From the NCBI GenBank assembly GCA_028293645.1, contig JAQGOK010000170.1, forward strand, positions 1-33,825: DNA of 33,825 nt. Direction: 5' to 3'. Source of the DNA: Chthoniobacter sp. Lineage in GTDB: Bacteria; Verrucomicrobiota; Verrucomicrobiia; Chthoniobacterales; Chthoniobacteraceae. The position numbers and the translations under genes were made by a program. Of this stretch, positions 14,270-23,500 are shown piece by piece; position 1 is the stretch's first letter, and every line of letters begins with the position of its first letter. Below the pieces are notes generated by a model. The model did not search any database, was not told the origin of the DNA, and worked only from the letters and a program-made list of their open reading frames with translations.

Positions 14270-14307
14270 AATATACGCCGGGGATGCACCCTGATCGGCC
14301 ATCAGGC
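14270..14307 (-). promoter_or_regulatory. Possible promoter/operator of the SirB1-like gene (TATATT plus inverted repeat)
   Basis: Reading the minus strand, TATATT (14275-14270) lies about 48 bases before the ATG at 14222. The inverted repeat CCTGAT-N5-ATCAGG (14291-14307) sits where a -35 box would be. No good -35 hexamer is seen. The site is in the 185-base divergent gap between this gene and the cytochrome gene; nothing else is recognised in that gap. Confidence 0.28.
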
Positions 14308-14407
14308 TCGCGAGGCCTCTCCCGTATTTACCTCAAAGTGCGCGCACTCCGAATCGGAGATTGGCGATCCGACTGCATCGGGCTTTCGTAGTCTCCCCAA
14401 GCTCCCC

Positions 14408-17329
14408 ATGAAACTCCTGCCTGTCCTCGTTCTGTTCTCGTTCGCTGCAGAAGCTGCCGGACCAATCCGCGTTTTGTATCTCGGCAAAGAGGGCACGCCT
14501 TCCTCGAAACGCGCTCCCGTGCTCATGCAGGAGTTTGGCCGCGAGGCGATCTGGTTCGACTACGTGGCAGACCCGAGCGCGGCGACGCCCGAGTTCCTGG
14601 CGAAATTCGACGCGGTGCTGCTCGATGCGCCGCGCGCAGATTTCCCCATGTTGAGCGGCATCGATCCGAAGCGGGTGATACCGGCAGAGGCTGCGAGCGA
14701 TCAGCGCGAATGGACCCGGCCCGGCTTCCTGAACACGATGCGCGACCGACTGCTCGCCGCCACGAGTGAGCCGCGGCGAAAGGAATGGGAGCAATTTGTC
14801 GCCGGACGCGAAGCGGAGAAGCGCGAGCCGAACCCGCACGTTGCGAATTACGAAAAACGCGCGGAACCGGTGACCTTTCAGGCCCCGATGAGCATGAAAG
14901 GATCGATGGAGCGGACACAAGTGCCGCCAGACATGCGGCTGGAGCTTTTCGCATCGGAGCCGGACATCGCGAAGCCGATCGCCATGGCTTGGGATGAACG
15001 CGGGCGCTGTTGGGTGGCGGAGACCAGCGACTATCCGCATGACGTTTCGCCCAATGGCGCCGGGAACGATCGGATCAAGATTTGTGAAGACACGAACGGC
15101 GATGGCAAAGCGGACAAGTTCACGGTGTTCGCGGACAAGCTGAACATCCCGACCTCCCTGGTCTTCGCCCGCGGCGGAATCATCGTCGCGCAGCCGCCGC
15201 AGTTCCTTTTCCTGCAAGACACCAACGGCGACGACAAAGCGGATGTCCGCGAGGTGGTGATGGAAGGCTGGGGCGTGAAGGACACGCACGCGCAGGCGAG
15301 CAGCCTGCACTACGGCTTCGATAACTGGCTCTACGGTTGCGTCGGCTATTCCGGATTCAAAGGCACGGTCGGCGGCAAGCAGCGCGAGTTTGGGATGGGC
15401 ACGTATCGTTTTAAGGCGGACGGCTCCGCGCTCGAATTCCTGCATCAGTTCTCGAATAACGCCTGGGCCCATTCACAGAATGCGGCGGGCGATCAATTCG
15501 GCGGCACGGCCAACAACGCACCGATCTTCTACGGCGGCATCCCGGCGGGACTCACGCCGCCCGGGCTGCGAATCACCAGCGCGAAGCGGATCAACGTGGA
15601 GGACAAGGCGCACGCGATCACGCCGAACTTCCGGCAGGTCGATGTCTTTGGCGGTTACACCTCGGCGGCGGGGAGCGCATTCATCTACTCCGCGAATCTG
15701 CCACCGCGTTTGCAGGGCAAAGCACTGGTCACGGAGCCGACGATGAAGCTCATCGCGCTGATGGATGTGCAGCCGCAGGGCGCCGGCTACGTGGCGAAAG
15801 ACGCGTTCAATCTCGTGGCGAGCAGCGACGAATGGATGTCGCCCGTCTTCGCCGAAGTTGGGCCGGACGGCGCGGTGTGGTTTGCCGACTGGCAGAATTT
15901 CATCATTCAGCACAACCCGACACCGAGCCCCGAACGAGGTGGCTACGCCGCGCGAACAGGTGTCGGCGGAGCGCACGAGAACCCGCTGCGTGATCATGCG
16001 CGCGGGCGAATCTACCGGGTCGTTTGGGAGAAGGCGCAGAAGCCAGCGGTCACTTCGCTGAAGGGCGCGAGCACCCCGGATCTGGTGCGCGCACTCGGGA
16101 GCGACACCCAGCATTGGCGGCTGACCGCCCAACGACTGCTCGTGGACGGAAAGAAGACGGACGCCATCGAGTTGTTGAAAAGAGCCATCATTGCGAACGA
16201 CGGCTCAACGGCCGCGCTGCATGCGCTCTGGTCGTTGCAAGGACTCGGCGCGCTCGATGAGCCAACGCACAAATCGGCACTGCTCGCCAAAGATCCCGCG
16301 CTGCGCCGCAATGCGATCCGCGCGCTTGGCACCGATCAGAAAGCCGAGGCGCTCCTCTTTGGAGCCGGCCTCGTCTCCGATCCGCAACCGCACACTCGAC
16401 TCGCCGCTTTTGTGAAGCTTGCGGAACTTCCGACGACTCCGGAGGTGCAAACCCTTGTCCGGAATCTCTCCATGGACGCCGCCGTGAAGTCCGACGAATG
16501 GCTCGCCGAAGCTGCGAAGCTGCTCGGGAAGAGGCACAAAGCGCAGAGCTACCAGGAAGGGCCGAATCTGCTGCCGAATCCCGACTTCGAACTGGTCGGC
16601 GCGGATGGGCTGCCGCAAGGCTGGAGCCGGCGGGACTATGGCAATCGTCCGGCAAACGCCGGTGCGGAGTGGAAAGTCATCTCGAGCGCCGGCGCGGCGC
16701 GCGGGGGAAAGAACGCAGTGCAGTGCATCACGCGCGGTGACGCCGACACGAGTCTGCATGCCGACATTCCGGTGAAGCCCAACACAGACTACCGTCTCTC
16801 CGGCTGGTTGAAGACGCACGCCTTGCGCGGCCGCGCGAGCTTGAACGTCCACGGTTCCAGGCACGAGACGGAGCGCGCCACCGCGCGCGAGAGCGGCTGG
16901 ACGGAGGTGGAAGTGATCTTCAACAGCAACAACCTGACGGTCGCGAGCGTGAACCTTCTCCACGTCGCCACTGGCGACAGTCTCTTTGATGATGTGCGCC
17001 TGAGCGAGTTGGTCGCTGGCAGCGACGCATCCGAAAAAGCGCCAGTCGGTCTGGCCACCCGCGGCGAGCAGATCTTCTTCAAGCATGCGACTGCCGCCTG
17101 CACACTCTGCCACGTGCTGAAAGGGCAGGGGAGCGCGGTCGGTCCTGCGCTCGATGGCATCGCCGCGCGCAAGGACGCGAAGTATCTGGAAGAGAGCCTC
17201 ACCGAGCCGAACAAAGTCCTCGCGGAAGGCTTCCAGCAACTCGGCGTCTCGCCGATGCCGCCGATGGGCCTCATCCTCAAGCCGCAGGAACTCGAGGACG
17301 TGAAAGCGTATCTCCAGACGCTGAAATAG
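14408..17329 (+). CDS. Secreted PVC-type beta-propeller/cytochrome c protein (membrane-bound dehydrogenase-like)
   Basis: A 973-residue exported protein. The ATG at 14408 places a signal peptide (MKLLPVLVLFSFAAEAAG) at the N-terminus; the frame stays open to 14234, but the extra residues are not signal-like. Residues 19-100 resemble the beginning of a ThuA-like domain (IRVLYLGKEG...) that appears incomplete. Residues about 165-600 form the beta-propeller 'putative membrane-bound dehydrogenase' domain common in Planctomycetota and Verrucomicrobiota, with two calcium-loop-like DTNGDxKAD repeats near 228 and 271. A helical HEAT-like stretch follows (about 610-715), then a carbohydrate-binding-like jelly roll (about 720-885, NLLPNPDFE...). 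A single haem site CTLCH at 898-902 precedes a methionine-rich SPMPPMG loop, a possible axial ligand. It is probably a periplasmic oxidation enzyme for a sugar-like substrate; the substrate is unknown. Confidence 0.9.
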   Translation: MKLLPVLVLFSFAAEAAGPIRVLYLGKEGTPSSKRAPVLMQEFGREAIWFDYVADPSAATPEFLAKFDAVLLDAPRADFPMLSGIDPKRVIPAEAASDQREWTRPGFLNTMRDRLLAATSEPRRKEWEQFVAGREAEKREPNPHVANYEKRAEPVTFQAPMSMKGSMERTQVPPDMRLELFASEPDIAKPIAMAWDERGRCWVAETSDYPHDVSPNGAGNDRIKICEDTNGDGKADKFTVFADKLNIPTSLVFARGGIIVAQPPQFLFLQDTNGDDKADVREVVMEGWGVKDTHAQASSLHYGFDNWLYGCVGYSGFKGTVGGKQREFGMGTYRFKADGSALEFLHQFSNNAWAHSQNAAGDQFGGTANNAPIFYGGIPAGLTPPGLRITSAKRINVEDKAHAITPNFRQVDVFGGYTSAAGSAFIYSANLPPRLQGKALVTEPTMKLIALMDVQPQGAGYVAKDAFNLVASSDEWMSPVFAEVGPDGAVWFADWQNFIIQHNPTPSPERGGYAARTGVGGAHENPLRDHARGRIYRVVWEKAQKPAVTSLKGASTPDLVRALGSDTQHWRLTAQRLLVDGKKTDAIELLKRAIIANDGSTAALHALWSLQGLGALDEPTHKSALLAKDPALRRNAIRALGTDQKAEALLFGAGLVSDPQPHTRLAAFVKLAELPTTPEVQTLVRNLSMDAAVKSDEWLAEAAKLLGKRHKAQSYQEGPNLLPNPDFELVGADGLPQGWSRRDYGNRPANAGAEWKVISSAGAARGGKNAVQCITRGDADTSLHADIPVKPNTDYRLSGWLKTHALRGRASLNVHGSRHETERATARESGWTEVEVIFNSNNLTVASVNLLHVATGDSLFDDVRLSELVAGSDASEKAPVGLATRGEQIFFKHATAACTLCHVLKGQGSAVGPALDGIAARKDAKYLEESLTEPNKVLAEGFQQLGVSPMPPMGLILKPQELEDVKAYLQTLK

Positions 17330-17927
17330 CGCGCCGGCAATGGGCTCCATGGGAAAGCAACCCGCTCGGTCCGGCGACGGGTCATCCTAAGCAGTGCGCT
17401 CAAATGCGCACCTCACACAGCCCCGCTGTAGGGGAACCTGCCAGGTTCACGATTGCGTCCGGACCGGCTCATGATCTGGCCAGGCAAGTCGCTGCCGAGT
17501 TCGGCGTTCGGACTTTGCAGCTGAAGGCGTCGGATCGCTGTCCGGTGCCATTGACCTGGGGCACATGGCGGGGGAAATACCATCCATCTCGAACTCGCGC
17601 CGTATTTCGCAAAGATCCGTGCGGCGGACCGCGCACCTCTTTTCTCGACGCGCAAAATCACCACTTCGATGACTATTCTGGCCGGGCAGACCGTGGGGCT
17701 CGTGGGACAGCATCCCACCCACAGCGATCGCACATGATTAATCCTCGTCACCGCGACCATCCGCTCCCAGTCGGCGCGGTGAGAAGCTTGCGACCTCGCG
17801 CCTTCGCAAGGCCGTCGGGCAACTCGGGGAACCTCAAGAACCGGGATGGGCCGTGTCACCATCGGGCGTGGCGGGAGCGCTTGACCCTCTGATCGTCGCC
17901 GATACTGTCGCGTTCCGCCCGACCCGA
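17330..17927. other. Intergenic region without a recognisable gene
   Basis: About 600 bases between the cytochrome gene and purF. Open frames here are short or overlap on both strands and none resembles a known family. A 57-codon frame around 17560-17740 (APYFAKIRAADRAP...) reads somewhat protein-like but lacks a start codon and follows a stop; it could be a decayed remnant. Two small hairpins near the cytochrome gene end are listed separately. If the longer GTG start of purF (17853) is used, the gap shrinks by 75 bases. No clear promoter for purF was found. Confidence 0.5.
17394..17448 (+). repeat. Two small hairpins downstream of the cytochrome gene
   Basis: GTGCGC-TCAAAT-GCGCAC (17394-17411) is a perfect 6-bp stem. 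GAACCTG-C-CAGGTTC (17434-17448) is a perfect 7-base inverted repeat, partly overlapping CCCC-N6-GGGG (17421-17434). Neither is followed by a run of T, so they are poor intrinsic terminators, though they could stabilise the 3' end of the mRNA. Confidence 0.35.
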
Positions 17928-19376
17928 GTGAAGCACCACATACCTACTCACGAGTGCGGCGTCTTCGCCGTGTTCGGCCATCCGAACGCTGCCGTCCTGA
18001 CCTATTACGGGCTGTTTGCACTGCAACATCGCGGCCAGGAGAGCGCTGGAATCGTCACCGCTTCCGGCCCGAATACGCCCTTTCTTCGGCACGTCGCGAT
18101 GGGGCTCGTCTCGCAGGTTTTCTCCGCGACCGATCTCGATCGGTTGAAGGGCACCCGTGCAATCGGTCACGTCCGCTATTCCACCACTGGCTCGAGCACC
18201 CTGGGGAACGCGCAACCGCTGATGTTCAGCACGGGCCGCGGCCAGCTCGCGATCGGGCACAACGGCAATTTGGTGAACGCCGCGATTCTGCGCGACGAAC
18301 TCGAGCGTCAGGGTTCGATTTTTCAGACGACCGTCGATAGCGAGATCATCCTGCACCTGCTGGCGCAGCCAAAGGGCGCAAGCGGCGTGCTCGGCGCTCT
18401 GCGCAAGATCGAAGGCGCCTTCTCACTGGTCATGATGAGTGAGCGCGAATTGATCGGCGTGCGCGACCCGTTTGGGTTTCGCCCACTTTCGCTCGGCAAG
18501 CTGGAAGGGGCGTGGGTGCTCTCGAGTGAGACGTGCGCGTTCGATCTGATCCACGCGGAGTTCGTGCGTGAAATTGAGCCCGGCGAGGTCGTGATCATCG
18601 ACGAACACGGCATCCGCTCCGAGTTCCCCTTCAAAGCGGTGCAGCGCGCGTTCTGCATGTTCGAGTATGTCTATTTCGCGAGGCCCGATTCGTTGATCAG
18701 CAACATCAATGTCGCTCGTGTGCGGACGGCCATGGGGCGGGAACTCGCGCGCCTGCACCCGGTTGAAGCGGACCTCGTTGTGCCGGTTCCCGATTCCGGG
18801 AATTACGCGGCGCTCGGATTCGCGGAGGAACTCGGGATTCCTTACCATCATGCCTTTGTGCGCAATCACTACATCGGCCGCACTTTCCTCCAGCCCACTC
18901 AGTTGATTCGCGACTTCAACGTGCGCGTGAAACTGAACCTGATCAAAGAAGCGGTCGCCGGGAAGCGCGTGGTGGTGGTGGACGATTCAATCGTCCGCGG
19001 GACGACTGCCCGCGCGCGTGTGGTGAACCTCCGTGAAGCAGGCGCCAAGGAAGTGCACATGCGGATCTCGTGTCCGCCGCACCGGCACGCCTGCCATTAC
19101 GGGATCGATTTCCCCGACCCCGAAAAGTTGCTCGCCAACCAATGTACTCTGGAAGAGATCCGCGATTATCTCGGCGCGGATTCGATCGGTTATCTCGATG
19201 TGGATGGAATGGTCCGCGCGACGGAGCAGGATCGTTCCACGTTTTGCCTCGCATGCTTCACCGGCGACTATCCGGTGCCGGTGGATCCAACCCTGGACAA
19301 ATTCATCATGGAGCGGCGAGCGGATCGCGCCAATCTGCTCGGCGCCGAGGAGCAACCGCAGTTATTCCGCTCCTGA
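17928..19376 (+). CDS. purF: Amidophosphoribosyltransferase
   Basis: Catalyses the first committed step of de novo purine synthesis, making phosphoribosylamine from PRPP and glutamine. The GTG at 17928 gives 482 residues beginning VKHHIPTHECGVF, so the N-terminal nucleophile cysteine (Cys10) would be exposed after removal of a 9-residue propeptide, as in Bacillus-type PurF. An in-frame GTG at 17853 would add 25 residues of unfamiliar sequence. The glutaminase domain (about 10-240) carries QHRGQESAG and GHVRYSTTGSS. The PRPP site is VVVVDDSIVRGTT. Cysteines in FCMFEYVYFARPDS, RISCPP and FCLACFTGDYP match the four 4Fe-4S ligands of the Bacillus-type enzyme. purM follows 9 bases later. Confidence 0.95.
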   Translation: MKHHIPTHECGVFAVFGHPNAAVLTYYGLFALQHRGQESAGIVTASGPNTPFLRHVAMGLVSQVFSATDLDRLKGTRAIGHVRYSTTGSSTLGNAQPLMFSTGRGQLAIGHNGNLVNAAILRDELERQGSIFQTTVDSEIILHLLAQPKGASGVLGALRKIEGAFSLVMMSERELIGVRDPFGFRPLSLGKLEGAWVLSSETCAFDLIHAEFVREIEPGEVVIIDEHGIRSEFPFKAVQRAFCMFEYVYFARPDSLISNINVARVRTAMGRELARLHPVEADLVVPVPDSGNYAALGFAEELGIPYHHAFVRNHYIGRTFLQPTQLIRDFNVRVKLNLIKEAVAGKRVVVVDDSIVRGTTARARVVNLREAGAKEVHMRISCPPHRHACHYGIDFPDPEKLLANQCTLEEIRDYLGADSIGYLDVDGMVRATEQDRSTFCLACFTGDYPVPVDPTLDKFIMERRADRANLLGAEEQPQLFRS

Positions 19377-19385
19377 CTCGATCCG

Positions 19386-20435
19386 ATGAAGCGCCTTATC
19401 GATAAACCTGACGCGACTCCTTCGCGCAAAGCGTACGCCCTCGCTGGAGTGGATGTGGATCTCGGCAACCGGGTGAAGAGTCGCATCCATGAGCGCGTAA
19501 AGGTCACACACGGTCCGGAGGTGCTCGGGAAAGTCGGCGGTTTCGGCGGGCTGTTTCAGCCGAATTTTCGAGGGATGAAGGAGCCGGTGCTCGTCTCGAG
19601 CGTCGATGGTGTCGGAACGAAGCTGAAGATCGCGTTTGCCGCCAACCGCCACGATACCGTCGGGCAGGATCTCGTGAATCATTGCATCAACGACATCGCG
19701 GTGGTCGGCGCAAAGCCGTTGTTCTTCCTCGATTATATCGGTGCCGAACGCCTGGAGCCGCCGGTGTTCGAGCAACTGATCAAGGGATTCACGAAAGCCT
19801 GCAAGGCAGGCGGATGCGCTTTGATCGGCGGGGAAACCGCCCAGATGCCAGGCATGTATCAACCCGGCGAATACGATCTCGCGGGAACGATTGTCGGCGT
19901 GGTGGATCGCCGGCGGATGATCGACGGCAGCCGGATCAAACCGGGCGACGTGGTGATCGGTCTCGCCTCAAACGGTCTGCACACGAACGGCTATTCGCTG
20001 GCTCGGGAAGTCCTTTTTAACAGTTTGAAATGCAAACTGGACGGGCGGCTTCCCGGTCTTGTGAAACCGTTGGGCGAGGAGTTGCTGCGCGTGCATCGGA
20101 ACTACCAGCCGATGCTGGCGCAGTTGCCGACAGGGCTGGTGAAAGGCCTTGCCCACATCACCGGGGGCGGCCTTCTCGACAATCTGCCGCGCACGTTGCC
20201 AGCCGACATGGACGCGGTGATCGACACGAAGTCGTGGAAAGTGCCGGCGCTCTTCGAGCACATTCAACGTGGGGGAAAGATTCGCTCGGAGGAGATGTAT
20301 CAGGTTTTCAACATGGGCATCGGGATGGTGGTGATCGTCGCTGCGAAGGATCAGGCGCAGACGCTGAAGCTCACCAAGGGTCATACGATCGGGCGAGTTG
20401 AAGCGGGGAGTCAGGTAGTCCGGCTGGAGTTTTAG
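19386..20435 (+). CDS. purM: Phosphoribosylformylglycinamidine cyclo-ligase (AIR synthetase)
   Basis: ATP-dependent closure of FGAM to aminoimidazole ribotide, the fifth step of purine synthesis. The protein is 349 residues, the normal length. Family motifs are clear: AYALAGVDVDLGN near the start, SSVDGVGTKLKIA (about 71-83), HCINDIAVVGAKPLFFLDYI (about 99-118), IGGETAQMPGMY (about 148-159), GLASNGLHTNGYSLAR and the C-terminal HITGGGLLDNLPR. It starts 9 bases after the purF stop, so the two are presumably co-transcribed. It converges on the PEP-CTERM protein gene, with the shared terminator between them. Confidence 0.96.
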   Translation: MKRLIDKPDATPSRKAYALAGVDVDLGNRVKSRIHERVKVTHGPEVLGKVGGFGGLFQPNFRGMKEPVLVSSVDGVGTKLKIAFAANRHDTVGQDLVNHCINDIAVVGAKPLFFLDYIGAERLEPPVFEQLIKGFTKACKAGGCALIGGETAQMPGMYQPGEYDLAGTIVGVVDRRRMIDGSRIKPGDVVIGLASNGLHTNGYSLAREVLFNSLKCKLDGRLPGLVKPLGEELLRVHRNYQPMLAQLPTGLVKGLAHITGGGLLDNLPRTLPADMDAVIDTKSWKVPALFEHIQRGGKIRSEEMYQVFNMGIGMVVIVAAKDQAQTLKLTKGHTIGRVEAGSQVVRLEF

Positions 20436-20476
20436 CCACCGCGTCCCTGGTGGCGCGGGCGGGTGGGGTACAGAAA

Positions 20477-20502
20477 AACGCCGCTGCTTGCGCAGCGGCG
20501 TT
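20477..20502 (-). terminator. Strong intrinsic terminator between convergent purM and the PEP-CTERM gene
   Basis: A perfect 11-bp stem AACGCCGCTGC / GCAGCGGCGTT closes a 4-base loop (TTGC). On the minus strand it runs into TTTTTCTG, the form expected for terminating the exported-protein gene that stops 24 bases away. On the plus strand the T-run is short (TTCTT), so it may work only partly for purM. Confidence 0.88.
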
Positions 20503-20525
20503 CTTGAGATGAATCCAGCTCCGGG

Positions 20526-23500
20526 TTACCGGCGCCGACGGATGCGCTGCAGGCCAGCGAGCATGCCGAGGCCGCTCAACAGGGTGACCAGCGATCCGGG
20601 CTCGGGCACCGCGCGAATCGCAATGTCGTTGCCGCCGGCATCGAAGGACCGCGTTGCCGAGTTGGCATCGTAGCTGATCTGGAACTGTCTGGTTCCGGCC
20701 GTAAACGTGGAGCCGTCTGGAAGGCCCGCGAACGTTCCGGTGACGGCGTTCGGCGAGTTATTGACGATCACGTAGTAGATCTCGTTGAGCAGGCCGACGT
20801 AGTTCAGCGGCGTCAATTGCAGCGATGAGCCGGCGATGTTCACCGCATTGCCGACGTTCAAGACGTCGTGGCTGTCGGCGCTCGTGACTTCGAGTTTGAG
20901 GATCGAGCCGGTGCCCATCAGCAAGCTGCCTACGTTCATCACCCCGACGCTGTTGCCTGGGGAAACGATACCGCCGCTGGTCGCAGTGAGGGCACCGGAA
21001 AGCGTCCCCGTGCCACCGACTGTTCCTGAGACCGAAGCAGTAATCCCACCGGTGCCGGTGCTCGTCGCATCAAAGAGCAAGGTGCCTTCGGTGACGTTGA
21101 TGTTGCCGGTCGAGAACGCAGTAGGCGCTGGCCCGAGCACTGACTCCGCAACGGTTCCCGTGACCCGCACGGTGCCTGGGCCGTTCTTGGTCAGAGTGCT
21201 TCCGTCGGACAGATCGAACTTGCCGACGGTCAGCGTGTTGTTCGTGCCAACGGTCACGACGCCTTCGGAAGAACCAGTGGGGATCGCGATGGCGTTCGCG
21301 GTGTTGACCGTTGCTGCCGCGTTGTCATTGATCCGCAGGACCGCCGGATTGTTGAAGCTGCCGTTAAGCTGTACGAGCGCTGAGTTGGTGGTCGAACCAA
21401 CGCGGAGCGTTGATCCTGCGTCGATGACCACCCGGCCACCGCCATCGGAAATACGGAACAACGTCGCGTTGCCTGGATCCGTCGGAATGACGTAGTCCGC
21501 CGCGGCGACGCTGGTCGTACCCGCAACGTTGAGACCGAATCCTTTGCGCAGGAACTGAGCACTGTCGCCCTGGCCCCAGCCGTTGCCGGTCGGATCGCTC
21601 CCTGCACCGCCGCCGCCATTGCGCATGCGAAGCTCGAATCGGTGCCAGCCGTCTCCGGCGCCGCCCATGCCATAGTTATTGCCGTTGTTTGCGCCTCCGT
21701 TGCTCGAGCGCGCTTCGCCGCAGCAGCCGGAGTTCAGGACGAGATTGCCGTCAATGAAGAGCCGGGTGTCGTCGTCGATGTTCTCACCGAAGGTGAAGGT
21801 GCCGTCGGCATCAAAGAACTGGCCCGTATAAACCCAGGTTTCGTTATCGCCCCAAAGCGTCGCACTCTTGGTGTTGGTTTCGCCGAGGCGTGGCGAGAGC
21901 CGCGCGCCGCCGGTTTCCGGTCCTTTGCCGGTGCCGGGGTTTGGCGTGGTCAGACCGGGTGAACCTGCGTTTAGGTCGTTGGTTCCGGTGATCACCCCTT
22001 CGAGCAATCCAGCCTGAACGGTGTAGGACGCAAAGGTCAGCGGAGCCGTGCCCATGTTGACCACGCCACTTTGCACTCGCACCAGACCTTCGTCCACGTT
22101 CACCCCGGAGCCGGTGTAATTCAGCGTGCTGAGGTTCAAAGTAGTGCCCGGTGTCACGGAAACGCTGCCCGCCGTTACGGCCGCTGTAGCGGTAAGAACG
22201 GCATTCCCCGTCAACTCGATGCTGCCAAGGTTCGAAGCGCCGTTCAGGGTGGCGTTGCCGCCACCGCCTACGTTAAAGGCACCCGCGCTGGTGAAGGTCC
22301 CGTTCGCCGTCAGAGTGCTGTTGGTGATGTTCACCGAAGCGCTCGTCGCGTTTCCGTTCAAGGTGGACGTGCCGCCGGTGGTGACGAGGGCGCCGCTGTT
22401 ACTCAGGGTGCTGTTCGTCGTGAAGCTGCCACCGTTCACCGTCAAGCTGCTCACGTCTGCTGCACCGCCGAGGGTCAGTTGCGCCGTGTTGTTGGCGCCG
22501 TTCGGGACGACCCCATTCAGGCTGTTCGCCACCGTCAGAGCACCCGTCGTGAGTGGTCCCGAGACATTTACGCGAGCGACATTCACCGTGAAGCCACCCT
22601 GAGGGTTCACAGAGCCCCCGGTGAAGTTGATGTTGCCTTCCTCGGCAGTGAGCGACCCGGCACCACTGATCGGAGCGTTGACGTTCAAGGTGAAGTTGCT
22701 GTCCGCGACGCGAGTCGTGAGCGTGGAGCCCGCAGTGACGACCAGACCGGCATTTTGCAGAGTCACTGTAGTGTCCGCGATGTTCCCGCCCCCGAACTGG
22801 CCGGCTTCAATGCGGTAGCTGCCGGCTGATGAAACCGGAATGTTATAGGTCGGATTACCCGCGGTGGCGCTCAGCCCGAGATTGCCGGTGCCGGAGAAGT
22901 TCACCGTCGCAGCGGAAAGGGGGTTGGTCGTCGTCCCGCCCGCTTCACTGCCTTGCACGACAACGAGACCGGCGCTCGCATTGATCGTGGTATTCGCAGG
23001 GGTCGCCTGGCTGAACACCAGTGCGCCGTCGCCAGACTTGTTGATGGTCGGGCTGGTCGCGGTGATCGGACCAAGGTTGACGTTGCCGATCCGATTGTTA
23101 AGGCCCAGAGCACCCGCGCCGCTGAGGGTCGTGCCGCTGAATTTCGCCGATCCCGTGACCGCAAGTGTGGTCCCGCCGGTTTGAGTCAAAGCGCCAAGGT
23201 TTGCCACCGCTGAGCCGATCTCGAGTGCGGAACTCTGGGTTACGAGGATCGGACGCGCGGTGTCGGTGTAAGTATCACCTGCAAACAGCACGCCATTCGG
23301 GATGATCTGCTTCGTCCCACCGGCTGGCTGGTATCGTGCAACAAAGCCCGCTCCACCGCCCCCTTCGTAATAGTAAATCGCGATGTCGTGCAGTCCCGCC
23401 GTGAGGTTGATGGTGCCGGAGCGCTCCGTCATCCCTTGGAAGAAGTTGTTGTTCACCACGCGCGCGCCATCAATGAACACCGCGCTGCCATCATCGCTGG

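Noticed and set aside
14333-15472. Minus-strand 379-codon open frame inside the cytochrome gene
   Set aside because: Antisense shadow; the plus frame has a signal peptide, propeller motifs and a CTLCH haem site.
17428-17441. GTAGGGGAACCTGC, identical to the helix 45 hairpin near the 3' end of 16S rRNA
   Set aside because: A 14-base identity in a 34-kb window is close to chance expectation and the flanks diverge at once; no rRNA gene or fragment is claimed.
17404-17892. 162-codon plus frame in the gap before purF
   Set aside because: Composition and sequence resemble no family and it overlaps the possible longer purF N-terminus; not supported as a gene.
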